Shown here: piece after piece, positions 45,130-54,424 of the stretch
How positions within the stretch are numbered: the stretch's first letter is position 1
How the letters are laid out: every line of letters starts with the position of its first letter
Program-made: the position numbers and the translations under genes
From: Clostridia bacterium
Lineage (GTDB): Bacteria > Bacillota > Clostridia > Oscillospirales > CAG-272
Length of the DNA: 64,000 nt
Direction: 5' to 3'
Assembly: GCA_017503105.1 (NCBI GenBank)
Contig: JAFVTS010000011.1
Span: 84,983 to 148,982 of the forward strand
The notes under the pieces: generated by a model
Databases searched by the model: none
Seen by the model: only the letters and a program-made list of their open reading frames with translations
What the model was told of the DNA's origin: nothing

Positions 45130-46128
45130 ATGAGTAATTCAAATGAAAAAACCTTGACTTTACCTAAAAGACATCGCAAAGCGTCCCTCGATGCGAAGAA
45201 GGCAAGGGCAGGATACTTATTCGTCCTCCCCTTCCTCATCGGAATTCTCTTCGTCTATCTTCCCATACTGATAGACTCTATCACGTACAGCTTTTCGAAC
45301 TTCATCATCGAAATAAACGAGCAGGGAACACCGGAGCGTGTGCTTGAGTTCGTCGGCTTCGATCATTACAACTATGCGTTCACGACGTCACCCGATTTCG
45401 TCGGAAAGCTTGTATCGGGTCTTCAGAACCTTATCTTCGAGGTTCCTGCCATCATCATCTTCTCGCTCTTTATAGCAGTTGTTCTTAACCAGAAGATGCT
45501 TGGTAGAGCAGTATTCCGTGCGATCTTCTTCGTCCCCGTTATTATAGCAACGGGTATTATGGAGAGCCTTGGTGACAATATGGCTACCCAGGCAACTCAG
45601 AGCTCTGTTGAAGCAGGCGGCGCTGCCGCAGAATCGGCAACACAGACAGACGGCGCGGAGCAAACGGGCGGAGCTCAGATCATATCTATGCTTGACGTTC
45701 AGGCGCTCTTCGCAAATATGAAGGTCGGACAAGAGCTTGTTACTTACGTTGTAGATCTTGTAAATAATATTTACAACATAATCAACTACTCAGGTGTACA
45801 GATGCTTATCTTCCTTGCAGGACTTCAGTCCATCTCGCCTCAGATATACGAGGCGTGCAAGATCGACGGCGCAACGGGTTGGGAGACCTTCTGGAAGGTT
45901 ACGTTCCCGATGATCTCTCCTATGATACTCGTAAACGCGGTCTACACCGTTATTGACTCCTTCACACGAACTTCGAACGTGACGATGACGTATATCTCGG
46001 GCGAGGTCGGAAGAAACCTCGGTCAGGGATCGGCAATGTATTGGATATACTTCTTGTCGGTAATTCTCATAATTGCTCTCGTCGGTGCAATTATGTCGTC
46101 GTTCATATTCTATCAGAGAAGGGATTAA
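45130..46128 (+). CDS. Sugar ABC transporter permease, MalF type (pair 2) with extracellular insert
   Basis: This 332-residue permease has the motif Y-E-A-C-K-I-D-G-A-T-G-W-E-T-F-W. An insert of about 35 Ala/Gln/Thr-rich residues (about 155-190: T-Q-A-T-Q-S-S-V-E-A-G-G-A-A-A) lies in the loop after the third helix, in the same place as the MalF P2 loop. It may contact the large binding protein. It starts 13 bases after the DUF5696 gene. Confidence 0.92.
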   Translation: MSNSNEKTLTLPKRHRKASLDAKKARAGYLFVLPFLIGILFVYLPILIDSITYSFSNFIIEINEQGTPERVLEFVGFDHYNYAFTTSPDFVGKLVSGLQNLIFEVPAIIIFSLFIAVVLNQKMLGRAVFRAIFFVPVIIATGIMESLGDNMATQATQSSVEAGGAAAESATQTDGAEQTGGAQIISMLDVQALFANMKVGQELVTYVVDLVNNIYNIINYSGVQMLIFLAGLQSISPQIYEACKIDGATGWETFWKVTFPMISPMILVNAVYTVIDSFTRTSNVTMTYISGEVGRNLGQGSAMYWIYFLSVILIIALVGAIMSSFIFYQRRD

Positions 46129-46141
46129 GGAGGTAATCGAT

Positions 46142-47236
46142 ATGGATTCTAATAAGACAGTAATCAGAAAAGAAACCAAAAATAAGATCCACGTTGATTA
46201 CGAGGGCAAGCTCTCCTTCAAGGAAAGACTCCAAGCGAAGCTGAAGACTTCCAACACCTGGATCAGGGTGCTTGTAAACATCTTCCGTTTCGTCCTTATG
46301 CTTGGTGTCTCGTTCGTAATCCTTTTCCCCTTCATCTCGAAGATCGCAGGTTCCTTTATGACGAAGGCGGACGTAATCGACCCGACCGTTTCGCTTATTG
46401 CAAAGAACTTCACGCTTGAGCAGTATAAGTACATTATTACAGAGAACCAGTATTTCACGGCTCTTGTAAATACCGCGCTTCTTTCTCTCAGCGTTGCTCT
46501 CATCCAGACCTTTATAGCCTGCCTTGTAGGTTACGGTCTTGCGAAGTTTAAGTTCAAGGGCAATAAGATCGTAATGGCGCTCGTCGTATTCACGATGGTC
46601 GTTCCGCATCAGACTCTCAGCCTTGCAATTCAGATGTGGCTTTCCGACTTCGATATAATGCAGCCGAAGTCCTGGGAATTCACTATGGGCTACAACGGAA
46701 TAGTAGGAACTATCGCACAGTGGATAGACCCCACAAAAACGCAGGTATCTCTCCAGAACTCTCTCGTTCCGTACTATATCTTCTCCGTATGCGGTCTTGC
46801 GTTTAAGAACGGTCTTTACATCTACCTTCTCCGTCAGTTCTTCAAGGGCGTTCCCGACGAGCTTGAAGAGTCAGCGTACGTTGACGGTTCGGGTGTATTC
46901 CGCACGTTCTTCCGCATCATTATTCCCCTTGCAGTGCCTATGATGATCACGGTCTTCCTCTTCTCCTTCTCTTGGCAGTGGACAGACCAATTCTATCACA
47001 GCGTCTTCTTTGCGACTCAGCAAGAGGGCGAGGGAGTGTTCTTGATGCCGAACGTAATAGAACAGGTTTCTATCTCACTCGGCGCAAGTGCCGAAACGGA
47101 TACGACTGCGCTTCTTTACAAGAGCGTTGTTGAAAACACCGCCGGAATGATGATCATAGCTCCGCTTATCATTATGTACCTCTTCTGCCAGAAGTACCTG
47201 GTACAGGGTATAGAGCGTTCCGGTCTTGTTGGATAA
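46142..47236 (+). CDS. Sugar ABC transporter permease, MalG type (pair 2)
   Basis: The ATG at 46142 follows AAGGAGGT, giving 364 residues. A longer frame from 46073 lies inside the previous gene. The EAA loop is E-E-S-A-Y-V-D-G-S-G-V-F-R-T-F. An N-terminal cytoplasmic tail of about 45 residues precedes the first helix. It makes the second permease heterodimer with the gene just upstream and is the last gene before the operon terminator. No ATPase gene is present, so a shared MsmK/UgpC-type ATPase encoded elsewhere must serve both pairs. Confidence 0.92.
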   Translation: MDSNKTVIRKETKNKIHVDYEGKLSFKERLQAKLKTSNTWIRVLVNIFRFVLMLGVSFVILFPFISKIAGSFMTKADVIDPTVSLIAKNFTLEQYKYIITENQYFTALVNTALLSLSVALIQTFIACLVGYGLAKFKFKGNKIVMALVVFTMVVPHQTLSLAIQMWLSDFDIMQPKSWEFTMGYNGIVGTIAQWIDPTKTQVSLQNSLVPYYIFSVCGLAFKNGLYIYLLRQFFKGVPDELEESAYVDGSGVFRTFFRIIIPLAVPMMITVFLFSFSWQWTDQFYHSVFFATQQEGEGVFLMPNVIEQVSISLGASAETDTTALLYKSVVENTAGMMIIAPLIIMYLFCQKYLVQGIERSGLVG

Positions 47237-47262
47237 GCTTTATAGCTTTTCTCAAAAAAATC

Positions 47263-47295
47263 AGACTACCGTCTTTTTTGGCGGTAGTCTTTTTT
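47263..47295 (+). terminator. Terminator of the transport operon
   Basis: The stem AGACTACCG/CGGTAGTCT (47263-47290) is followed by TTTTT. It closes the unit that begins at 33283. Confidence 0.85.
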
Positions 47296-47361
47296 GTATG
47301 TAGAATTAACGGGGGGCCTAATCAAAAAATCAATAAAATCGGTTTAATTCGTTCAAAGCAA

Positions 47362-47401
47362 AGGTGGAGGCACTGTATTATAATGTCTCCACCTGTTTTT
47401 T
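47362..47401. terminator. Second terminator before the aromatic operon end
   Basis: The stem AGGTGGAG/CTCCACCT with further inner pairs (47362-47394) runs into TTTTTT on the plus strand and TTTGCTTTG on the minus strand. It could end aroF from the other side. Its inner CACTGTA...TGTCTCC resembles the hairpin at 22320-22350. Confidence 0.65.
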
Positions 47402-47448
47402 ATTTGGTTATCTCTGAGTGCGACAGCCCCTTTAAACGTCTTTTAATA

Positions 47449-48486
47449 TTAAAGCACGTCTGCAAGGTCGTAGATAAGACGCTCGGTCTTCTCCCAACCG
47501 AGGCAGGGGTCTGTGATGGATTTTCCGTACACCTCATCCTGTGAGATCTTCTGGCACCCGTCTTCGATATAGCTCTCTATCATAAGACCCTTGACTATAC
47601 TCTTTATCTCGGCGGAATGACGGCAGCTGTGGAGGATCTCTTTGGCTATTCTCGGTTGCTGATCGTATTTCTTTCCCGAGTTTGCGTGGTTGGTGTCAAC
47701 TATGACCGCGGGATTGGCAAGACCCGACTTTTGGTATTCTTCCCAAAGCGTGTAAAGATCCTCGTAATGGTAATTCGAGAACGATTTCCCGTACTTATCA
47801 ACGTATCCGCGAAGTATTGCGTGGGCAAGGGGGTTGCCGAGAGTCTTTGCTTCCCATCCGCGATAGCAGAAGATGTGCGAGCTCTGCGCCGCCTTGATGG
47901 AGTTCATCATAACCGAAAGGTCGCCGCTCGTCGGGTTCTTCATTCCGACGGGAACGTCGATGCCGCTGGCTGTAAGTCTGTGCTGCTGATCCTCGCTTGA
48001 ACGAGCTCCGACCGCAACGTAGGTAAGAAGGTCTGAGAGGTACTTGTAATTTTCGGGGTAGAGCATCTCGTCAGCACAGCCAAAGCCCGTTTCTTCTATC
48101 GCCTTCATATGAAGCTTTCTTATAGCAACGATACCCTTCAGCATATCGGGCTCGGCGTTCGGATCGGGCTGGTGGAGCATTCCCTTATATCCTTCGCCCG
48201 TAGTTCTCGGCTTGTTCGTATAAATTCTCGGAACGATCATAATTTTGTCCTTGACCTTTTCCTGAACGCCTCTTAATCTGTAAATATAATCGAGCACCGC
48301 GTCCTCTCTGTCAGCGGAGCAGGGACCTATGACGAGAATAAGTCTGTCGTCCTCACCTTTGAATATCTTGCTGATCTCCTCGACTTTTGCTTCTCTTGCC
48401 TTAGCAACCTCGGCTGAGAGGGGGAACTGTGCTTTTATGTCCTGCGGAATAGGCAGCTTCCTGTAGAAAATCATATTCTTGTTCAT
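47449..48486 (-). CDS. aroF: 3-deoxy-7-phosphoheptulonate synthase, class I
   Basis: The 345-residue product has I-G-P-C-S-A, K-P-R-T-T-G-E-G-Y-K-G, K-N-P-T-S-G-D and D-T-N-H-A-N-S-G-K, the core of AroG/AroF-type DAHP synthases. It condenses phosphoenolpyruvate with erythrose-4-phosphate, the entry step of the shikimate pathway. It is the last gene of the operon, 28 bases after tyrA. The N-terminal extension typical of feedback-sensitive AroG forms is present (about 40 residues), so inhibition by Phe or Tyr is plausible. Confidence 0.95.
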   Translation of the reverse strand: MNKNMIFYRKLPIPQDIKAQFPLSAEVAKAREAKVEEISKIFKGEDDRLILVIGPCSADREDAVLDYIYRLRGVQEKVKDKIMIVPRIYTNKPRTTGEGYKGMLHQPDPNAEPDMLKGIVAIRKLHMKAIEETGFGCADEMLYPENYKYLSDLLTYVAVGARSSEDQQHRLTASGIDVPVGMKNPTSGDLSVMMNSIKAAQSSHIFCYRGWEAKTLGNPLAHAILRGYVDKYGKSFSNYHYEDLYTLWEEYQKSGLANPAVIVDTNHANSGKKYDQQPRIAKEILHSCRHSAEIKSIVKGLMIESYIEDGCQKISQDEVYGKSITDPCLGWEKTERLIYDLADVL

Positions 48487-48514
48487 TTTTTTCTTGCTTC
48501 CTTTTTTAAAAAAA

Positions 48515-49378
48515 TTATGCTTTGGGTTTGTCGAAGAGCTTTCTTCTTTCCGTTGAAGCTCTCATCTTTTCTCTCATTTCTTCTCTGTTTTCGTTGGCGA
48601 TGAGCCATCTGAAATCGGAAAATTCTTTAATAAACGTGTCCATCTGGTAGATGAGCGCGTCCTTGTTGCTGATAAACAACTCGCTCCACATCTTATCGTT
48701 TATCTTTGCTATTCTCGTAAGGTCCCTGAACGAGTCTCCCGTGTATTTCTCAAGACCGTCGGCAGTGCTGCAGTTCATAAGAGTGACGGCGATGCAGTGC
48801 GTCAGCTGGGAAAGGAAACCGATCATCACGTCGTGCTCCTTCGGGGAAAGCTCGGAGATCCTTGCAAAACCGAGCTCCTCTCCAAGCCTCTTGCAAAGCG
48901 CTATCGCTTCGGGAGTGCTTTTCTCCGTGGGAGTAACGATGTAGTTTGCACCTTTGAACACGGAGGGGTCGCTGAATTCAACGCCGCTTTGCTCACGTCC
49001 CGCCATCGGGTGCGCGGAAATAAATTCTACCCCCTCGGGCATCAGCTCCTCTATCTTGTATACTACCGAGCCCTTGACACCCGTAACGTCCGTTATCCAC
49101 GAACCTTTTTTAAAGAGATGACCGTATTTCTTTATCCATTCAACGAATGCACCGGGGTAGATCGCGAATATTACGAGATCCGCATTTTTTACAAGCTCCT
49201 CTTCTACCTCGGTGGTGCCGTACCGTATCATTCCGCGCTCCTTTGCGTAGTCAATGCTCTCTCGCTCAAGAGTTATACAGTCGACCTTGTATCCTTTTTC
49301 GGTCAGCGCTTTGGCATAGCTTCCGCCAATAACGCCGAGTCCTATTATTAAAACGTTTGATTCTTTATCGAATTTCAT
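48515..49378 (-). CDS. tyrA: Prephenate dehydrogenase
   Basis: The 287-residue product has the NAD-binding G-L-G-V-I-G-G-S, D-V-T-G-V-K-G, the catalytic histidine motif I-S-A-H-P-M-A-G-R-E and the S-Q-L-T-H helix. It makes 4-hydroxyphenylpyruvate from prephenate. There is no ACT domain, so tyrosine feedback must act differently from Bacillus TyrA. It overlaps aroA by four bases, indicating coupling. Confidence 0.94.
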   Translation of the reverse strand: MKFDKESNVLIIGLGVIGGSYAKALTEKGYKVDCITLERESIDYAKERGMIRYGTTEVEEELVKNADLVIFAIYPGAFVEWIKKYGHLFKKGSWITDVTGVKGSVVYKIEELMPEGVEFISAHPMAGREQSGVEFSDPSVFKGANYIVTPTEKSTPEAIALCKRLGEELGFARISELSPKEHDVMIGFLSQLTHCIAVTLMNCSTADGLEKYTGDSFRDLTRIAKINDKMWSELFISNKDALIYQMDTFIKEFSDFRWLIANENREEMREKMRASTERRKLFDKPKA

Positions 49379-50583
49379 ATCTCGCTTACCTTAATTCCAA
49401 GCTCTGACAAATGTGTGAAGAATTCGGGGTAGCTCTTGCTTACCGCCTCGGCTCCGTCTATCTCGCCGCCCGTAATCGTTAAAAGCACCGCCAAAGACAT
49501 AACGATCCTGTGGTCGTTGTGCCCGTAAAGCACCTCGCTCGGCGCGTGAAAATCAGCAGGGTAGACCACGACGGTGTCGTCTAAGACGCGCACCGAAGCT
49601 CCGAATTTCTTGAGCTCCTCTGCCATAGAGGAGGCTCTGTCGCTCTCCTTTATCTTCAGTCTTCTCGTTCCGTCAAAAATTCCACCCGAGCTTGCCGCCG
49701 CAACGGCGAACAAAATCGGTCCGAGGTCGGGGCAGTCCCCGATGTGCACCGTGGGCACGCCGCGTCGCAGCATCTCAAAGTATCTCTTGTATACCTTGTC
49801 GCCCTGCGTGCTGTCCTCGCGCAAGCCCTCAAGCTCTACCTCGCCGCCGAAGAGCCCGAGCGCATCGAGAAATGCGGCGCCCGAGTAATCACCCTCGACC
49901 GTTACGTCGCACGCGCTCGGTCTTTGACCGCCGGGGATGAAGAGCGTGTGCTCGTCGCTCCACTCGGCTCTTATTCCGAAGAGCCTCAGCGCCTCAAGCG
50001 TCAGATCTATATAAGAGCGGCTCTCGATGGGAGGCGTTATTTTTATCGTGCTGTCACCCTTTGCCCCGGGAAGGGCGAAGAGCAGACCGCTGATAAACTG
50101 ACTGCTTATATTTCCGACGACGTTGAACTCGCCTCCCGTAAGAGGCCCCTTGACGGTTATAGTGTTGCCGTCTGCGATGAAGGTCATTCCGCGCTCACGC
50201 GCAAGCTCCTCGTAAACGCTCATTGGCCTTGTCATAAGGCTTGGAGCTCCGCTGAACATTACCGTTTTTCCCGAAAGAAGGGCTATCGGAATGAAAAATC
50301 TGAGCGTGCTGCCGCTTTCTCTGCACTCAAGCGTGCCCGACGGCTGCGAGTCTGCAAAGCTCTTGCCGTAGACTCTGACGTCGTCGCCGTCGTGCTCTAT
50401 CTTTATTCCGAGCGTCCTCAAGCAGTCGATAGTTGCCGAAACGTCCTCACAGCCCGAGATGCCTCTGACCGTGCTGACACCCTCGCACATAGCGGCGCAG
50501 ATGAGCATTCTGTGCGCCATACTCTTTGACGGAGGGGCTTTTACTTTGCCTTTTGCTTGTCCTTTTTCTATCCTTATTTTCAT
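49375..50583 (-). CDS. aroA: 3-phosphoshikimate 1-carboxyvinyltransferase (EPSP synthase)
   Basis: The 402-residue product has P-P-S-K-S-M-A-H-R, the E-S-G-S-T-L-R-F-F-I-P loop, Q-F-I-S-G-L-L and the C-terminal K-E-S-D-R and H-N-D-H-R-I-V-M-S. It joins phosphoenolpyruvate to shikimate-3-phosphate. Both neighbours overlap it by four bases (aroQ before, tyrA after). Confidence 0.95.
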   Translation of the reverse strand: MKIRIEKGQAKGKVKAPPSKSMAHRMLICAAMCEGVSTVRGISGCEDVSATIDCLRTLGIKIEHDGDDVRVYGKSFADSQPSGTLECRESGSTLRFFIPIALLSGKTVMFSGAPSLMTRPMSVYEELARERGMTFIADGNTITVKGPLTGGEFNVVGNISSQFISGLLFALPGAKGDSTIKITPPIESRSYIDLTLEALRLFGIRAEWSDEHTLFIPGGQRPSACDVTVEGDYSGAAFLDALGLFGGEVELEGLREDSTQGDKVYKRYFEMLRRGVPTVHIGDCPDLGPILFAVAAASSGGIFDGTRRLKIKESDRASSMAEELKKFGASVRVLDDTVVVYPADFHAPSEVLYGHNDHRIVMSLAVLLTITGGEIDGAEAVSKSYPEFFTHLSELGIKVSEI

Positions 50584-51029
50584 TTTTTCTCCCCGTCCTT
50601 TATGTAAGAGGCGAGGAATTCCACAGCTTCCGTATAACCGTTGATCCCGTGTCCCGTAATAGTCTTGACTGCCGCCGCTCTGATATAGCTTACCTGCCTG
50701 AAGTCCTCTCGCTCTTCGACCTTGGAGATGTGCACCTCGACAAGCGGAAGCGAAACCGATTTCGCGGCATCAAGGAGCGCGATACTCGTGTGCGTATATG
50801 CTCCGGGGTTTATAACTATTCCGTCGGCGCCCTCGAAGTACGCCTCTTGAATTTTATCAACGAGTGCTCCTTCGTGATTTGATTGGAAGAATACGGGCTC
50901 GATCTCTCTTGCGCGGCAATATCGCTCGATCACCCTGACGAGCTCGGCGTAGTCCGTTTTACCGTAATGAGTGGGCTCGCGTATTCCGAGCATATTCAGA
51001 TTCGGTCCGTTTATAACGTAAATTTTCAC
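50580..51029 (-). CDS. aroQ: 3-dehydroquinate dehydratase, type II
   Basis: The 149-residue product begins I-N-G-P-N-L-N-M-L-G-I-R-E and has the catalytic N-P-G-A-Y-T-H-T-S-I and E-V-H-I-S motifs of the dodecameric type II enzyme. It dehydrates 3-dehydroquinate. It is unrelated to the type I AroD used by many other Firmicutes. Four-base overlaps link it to aroEK and aroA. Confidence 0.95.
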   Translation of the reverse strand: MKIYVINGPNLNMLGIREPTHYGKTDYAELVRVIERYCRAREIEPVFFQSNHEGALVDKIQEAYFEGADGIVINPGAYTHTSIALLDAAKSVSLPLVEVHISKVEEREDFRQVSYIRAAAVKTITGHGINGYTEAVEFLASYIKDGEKK

Positions 51030-52258
51030 CTCTTTACCACTATCCTTTCAGCGACCTCTTCAGCCGCGCATTCCGCGGGAATGCGTACGTCTGCCGTCGC
51101 GCAGTATATACCGTATCTCTCGGCGTATCTTTTTTCAATAGCCTCGCGGTTCTTTGCAAGCGGTCTGTCAGCCGTTGGAATAAGCTCCGAGAGCGGTCTG
51201 TCAATGAAGAACAGCTTGCCGTTCTTTTTTAAATTGTGCACGTTTCTTCGTCTGAGAACGGCACCGCCGCCCGTCGCTATAACCGAGGAGGTAAGGGAAG
51301 AGACGTCCGCGATGACCTCTTCCTCTCTGTCCCTGAAGGCAGCCTCGCCGAATTTCAAAAAGTATTCGGGAATGCTCATACCGATCTTCTTTTCTATAAG
51401 AGCGTCCGTATCAATGAAAGGAACGCCGAGCCTTTTTGCAAGAATCGCTCCGACCGTGCTTTTTCCCGACGCGGGCATTCCCGTCAGCACGACGTTTTCC
51501 TTTTGGCCCTCGATTTTTTTGAAGACCCTCTCGCACTCGGAGGCGTCGTATTTCGTATCCGTGAATATCTCCGACGCTCTTACGCCCTGAGCCACGAGCA
51601 TATAAAGTCCGCCCTCGGCTTTGATCCCACGCTCCTTCGCGTTTGATATAAGCTCCGTCCTTAACGGATTGTACACGGCGTCGATAACTCCCGAAAGTCG
51701 GGGGAAGCGGTCTATATCGACCGCGCATCCGAAAACGTCGGGGTACATACCGAGCGGAGTCGTGTTTATGATTATCTCGGTGTCGGCGTGCTTTTCGTAA
51801 AGCTCCTCGTAGCTGACAGCCTTGTCCGAGGCGGTTCTTGAAACTCTGATAATTTCCGTTGCGCCAAGGTGTGCGGAAACGGCTCTTGCGGTCTTTGACG
51901 TTCCGCCACTCCCGAGTATCGCCACCTTCTTGCCGTGTAGGTCTATCCCAGCGTGCCTTATAAGCTCGGACATACCGTAAAAATCGGTATTGTATCCGTA
52001 AAGCTTGCCGCCTTTATTAACGACCGTGTTTACCGCTCCTATCGCACGCGCGGCGTCGTCTGTTTGATGAAGATAAGGAATGACAGCCTCTTTGTAGGGT
52101 ATTGTCACGTTTATTGCCTTGAAATCGTGCTCGGTCATAAAATCGCCGAGCTCTTCTTTTTTTACCTCGCGAAGCTCGTAGGCGTAGTCCGCGAGGGAGT
52201 TGTGTATCTCCTTTGAAAAGCTGTGTCCGAGCTTTTCTCCTATGCATCCGTATTCCAC
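51026..52258 (-). CDS. aroEK: Bifunctional shikimate dehydrogenase - shikimate kinase (AroE-AroK fusion)
   Basis: One 410-residue chain holds two enzymes. Residues 1-250 are shikimate dehydrogenase (K-L-G-H-S-F-S-K binding loop, N-V-T-I-P-Y-K, G-A-V-N-T-V and the NADP motif L-G-S-G-G-T-S-K). From about 258 shikimate kinase follows, with Walker A G-M-P-A-S-G-K-S-T and A-T-G-G-G-A-V-L-R. The frame is continuous, with no internal start or stop at the junction. These are consecutive pathway steps (3-dehydroshikimate to shikimate to shikimate-3-phosphate), so channelling is plausible. The gene overlaps aroQ by four bases. Confidence 0.93.
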   Translation of the reverse strand: MEYGCIGEKLGHSFSKEIHNSLADYAYELREVKKEELGDFMTEHDFKAINVTIPYKEAVIPYLHQTDDAARAIGAVNTVVNKGGKLYGYNTDFYGMSELIRHAGIDLHGKKVAILGSGGTSKTARAVSAHLGATEIIRVSRTASDKAVSYEELYEKHADTEIIINTTPLGMYPDVFGCAVDIDRFPRLSGVIDAVYNPLRTELISNAKERGIKAEGGLYMLVAQGVRASEIFTDTKYDASECERVFKKIEGQKENVVLTGMPASGKSTVGAILAKRLGVPFIDTDALIEKKIGMSIPEYFLKFGEAAFRDREEEVIADVSSLTSSVIATGGGAVLRRRNVHNLKKNGKLFFIDRPLSELIPTADRPLAKNREAIEKRYAERYGIYCATADVRIPAECAAEEVAERIVVKR

Positions 52259-52272
52259 GGCATACCTCCGTT

Positions 52273-53367
52273 TTAATTATCGGCAAGGAAGTCCGTGCCG
52301 TACCTCGTCGCAAGAAGATCGGCAACGGCTATCGCTGCCGCCGCGTCCACGACCGCCGCCGCTCTGTGAATTATGGCAGGATCGTGTCTGCCTTCAATTA
52401 CGAGCTCTGCCGCGGTTTTTGTCTCAAGATCTACTGTTTCTTGCTTTTTATAGATCGACGGAGTCGGCTTTATCGCGGTTCGGAATACGATGGGCATTCC
52501 GTTGGTGATACCGCCGTTTATACCGCCGTTGTTATTCGTTTTCGTAAAAATACGCTCGCCGTCGGTGACGAACGCGTCGTTAGCCTCGCTCCCGTACATA
52601 TCCGCGAACCCGAAGCCTCGACCGAATTCCACACCCTTAACCGCGGGAATCGAGAACAGTATGTGCGAGAGCACGCCCTCGACACTGTCAAACCAAGGCT
52701 CGCCAACCCCTGCGGGGACGCCGATGACGACGCTTTCGAGCACACCGCCGATACTGTCGCCGCACTCAGCCGCGGCTTCTGCGGCGCTCATCATTTTCTC
52801 CGCCGCCAAAGCGTCAAGCACGGGGAAGTTAAGATTTTCAAGCGCGTCGACGTCTTTTTCCGTTTTGTCAAACTCGCGGTCGTAAGCACCGCCGAGCTTT
52901 TTTATATGCGTGCCGAATTTTATTCCTTTTTTAGAAAGTGCAAAGGAAAGTATAGCACCCGCCGCGACGAGCGCCGCAGTTATTCTGCCCGAAAAATGTC
53001 CGCCACCCCTCGGATCCTGGAATCCGTGGTATTTGCACATAGCGGTGTAGTCCGCGTGTCCCGGGCGTGGGGTCTTCGAAAGGGAAGAGTAATCCGCGCT
53101 TTTCGTGCTCGTATTTGGGATGAGCAGCGTGAGCGGCGTTCCCGTCGTGCGGCCTTCAAATGCCCCGCTCACTATCAGGAATTCGTCAGTCTCGACCCTC
53201 TTGGTTGAAATCTTGCCCGACGGACGCCTTTTCGCAAGCTTCGCTTTTATATATTCCTCGTTTATCTCCATACCGGGAGCAAGCCCGTCGAGCACGGCGC
53301 CGATGTAAGGACCGTGGCTTTCGCCGAATATCGTCAGCGTTATGGAGTTTCCAAATGTGTTTTTCAT
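52273..53367 (-). CDS. aroC: Chorismate synthase
   Basis: The 364-residue product has the family signatures G-E-S-H-G-P-Y-I-G-A-V, R-P-G-H-A-D-Y and G-G-G-H-F-S-G-R. N-N-N-G-G-I-N-G-G-I-T-N-G-M and R-H-D-P-A are near the C-terminal half. It forms chorismate from EPSP using reduced FMN. The gene ends 14 bases before aroEK. Confidence 0.96.
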   Translation of the reverse strand: MKNTFGNSITLTIFGESHGPYIGAVLDGLAPGMEINEEYIKAKLAKRRPSGKISTKRVETDEFLIVSGAFEGRTTGTPLTLLIPNTSTKSADYSSLSKTPRPGHADYTAMCKYHGFQDPRGGGHFSGRITAALVAAGAILSFALSKKGIKFGTHIKKLGGAYDREFDKTEKDVDALENLNFPVLDALAAEKMMSAAEAAAECGDSIGGVLESVVIGVPAGVGEPWFDSVEGVLSHILFSIPAVKGVEFGRGFGFADMYGSEANDAFVTDGERIFTKTNNNGGINGGITNGMPIVFRTAIKPTPSIYKKQETVDLETKTAAELVIEGRHDPAIIHRAAAVVDAAAAIAVADLLATRYGTDFLADN

Positions 53368-53387
53368 ATTTTCTCTCTTTTAACGTC

Positions 53388-54407
53388 TTATTTTCCGAGT
53401 GCTGCGCGCACCGTCTTTTCAAAATCGGAAACGCTGAGCTTTTCTATTCTGAAGCTGCCTATTTCGTCAACGAAGATGGCACCGACCGTGCCGCTTTGAC
53501 ATTTTTTATCGTGACAAACGAAGGAGAGCGCGCGGTCAAGATCGTATGAATAATCCATAGGAAGCCCGACCTTTTTGCAAACGGCCAAGATCCGCTCTCT
53601 TGCCTCGCCCGAAGCCATCGGGATCATTCCGAGCGCCACGCACTCGCCGTGATAAAGCCCGAGAAGCTCCTCGCACGCTTCAATTCCGTGACCGAGGGTG
53701 TGTCCGAAGTTCAAGATTCGTCTGAGACCGGATTCCCGCTCGTCCTCTTCAACGACGGCTTTTTTTATCTTGAGAGCCGCCGTGATTATCTGCTCCGCAT
53801 TATCCTCCGTAAATCCTTCTTTTTCTATTTTTCCGAAAAGCTCGGCGTCGGAGGTCGCCGCCATTTTTATCGCCTCCGCAAGTCCGCCCGATATCTGCCT
53901 TTTGGGAAGAGTCTTTAACGTATCCGTGTCGATAAGAACGCCCTTCGGCTGATGGAAAGCTCCGACGACGTTTTTTATCTCTCCGAGATTTACAGCGGTC
54001 TTTCCGCCTATCGAGGAATCTACCTGTGAGAGAAGGGTGGTGGGAACGTTGTAGAAATCTATTCCGCGCATATAAGCCGATGCGCAAAATCCGCCGAGAT
54101 CTCCGACGACACCGCCGCCAACCGCGACGAGAGCATCGGATCTTCCCATTTCAAAATTCATCATCTCGCAGAGCACGAGCCCGAACGTTTCAAGCGATTT
54201 AGACCTCTCGCCCATAGGCACGGTGATTATTTTAGATTCTTTTGCCTTATCCGCGATGGCTTTCGCGTATTCTTTGGGCACGCCATCGTCGGTTAAGACG
54301 AGTATTTTCCTTTGAAGGTCAAAATATTTATCGGCTGACGCGAGCAGACCTTTTCCTACCGTTATAACGTAGCTCCTCTCACCGAGCTCCATATTTAATT
54401 TCTGCAT
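53388..54407 (-). CDS. aroB: 3-dehydroquinate synthase
   Basis: The 339-residue product has G-G-G-V-V-G-D-L-G-G-F, P-T-T-L-L-S-Q-V-D-S-S-I-G-G-K-T and the zinc-binding L-N-F-G-H-T-L-G-H-G-I-E. It cyclises DAHP to 3-dehydroquinate with NAD+ and a metal. It lies between pheA and aroC with short gaps (17 and 20 bases). Confidence 0.96.
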   Translation of the reverse strand: MQKLNMELGERSYVITVGKGLLASADKYFDLQRKILVLTDDGVPKEYAKAIADKAKESKIITVPMGERSKSLETFGLVLCEMMNFEMGRSDALVAVGGGVVGDLGGFCASAYMRGIDFYNVPTTLLSQVDSSIGGKTAVNLGEIKNVVGAFHQPKGVLIDTDTLKTLPKRQISGGLAEAIKMAATSDAELFGKIEKEGFTEDNAEQIITAALKIKKAVVEEDERESGLRRILNFGHTLGHGIEACEELLGLYHGECVALGMIPMASGEARERILAVCKKVGLPMDYSYDLDRALSFVCHDKKCQSGTVGAIFVDEIGSFRIEKLSVSDFEKTVRAALGK

Positions 54408-54424
54408 AGAACGATTCCTCTTGA

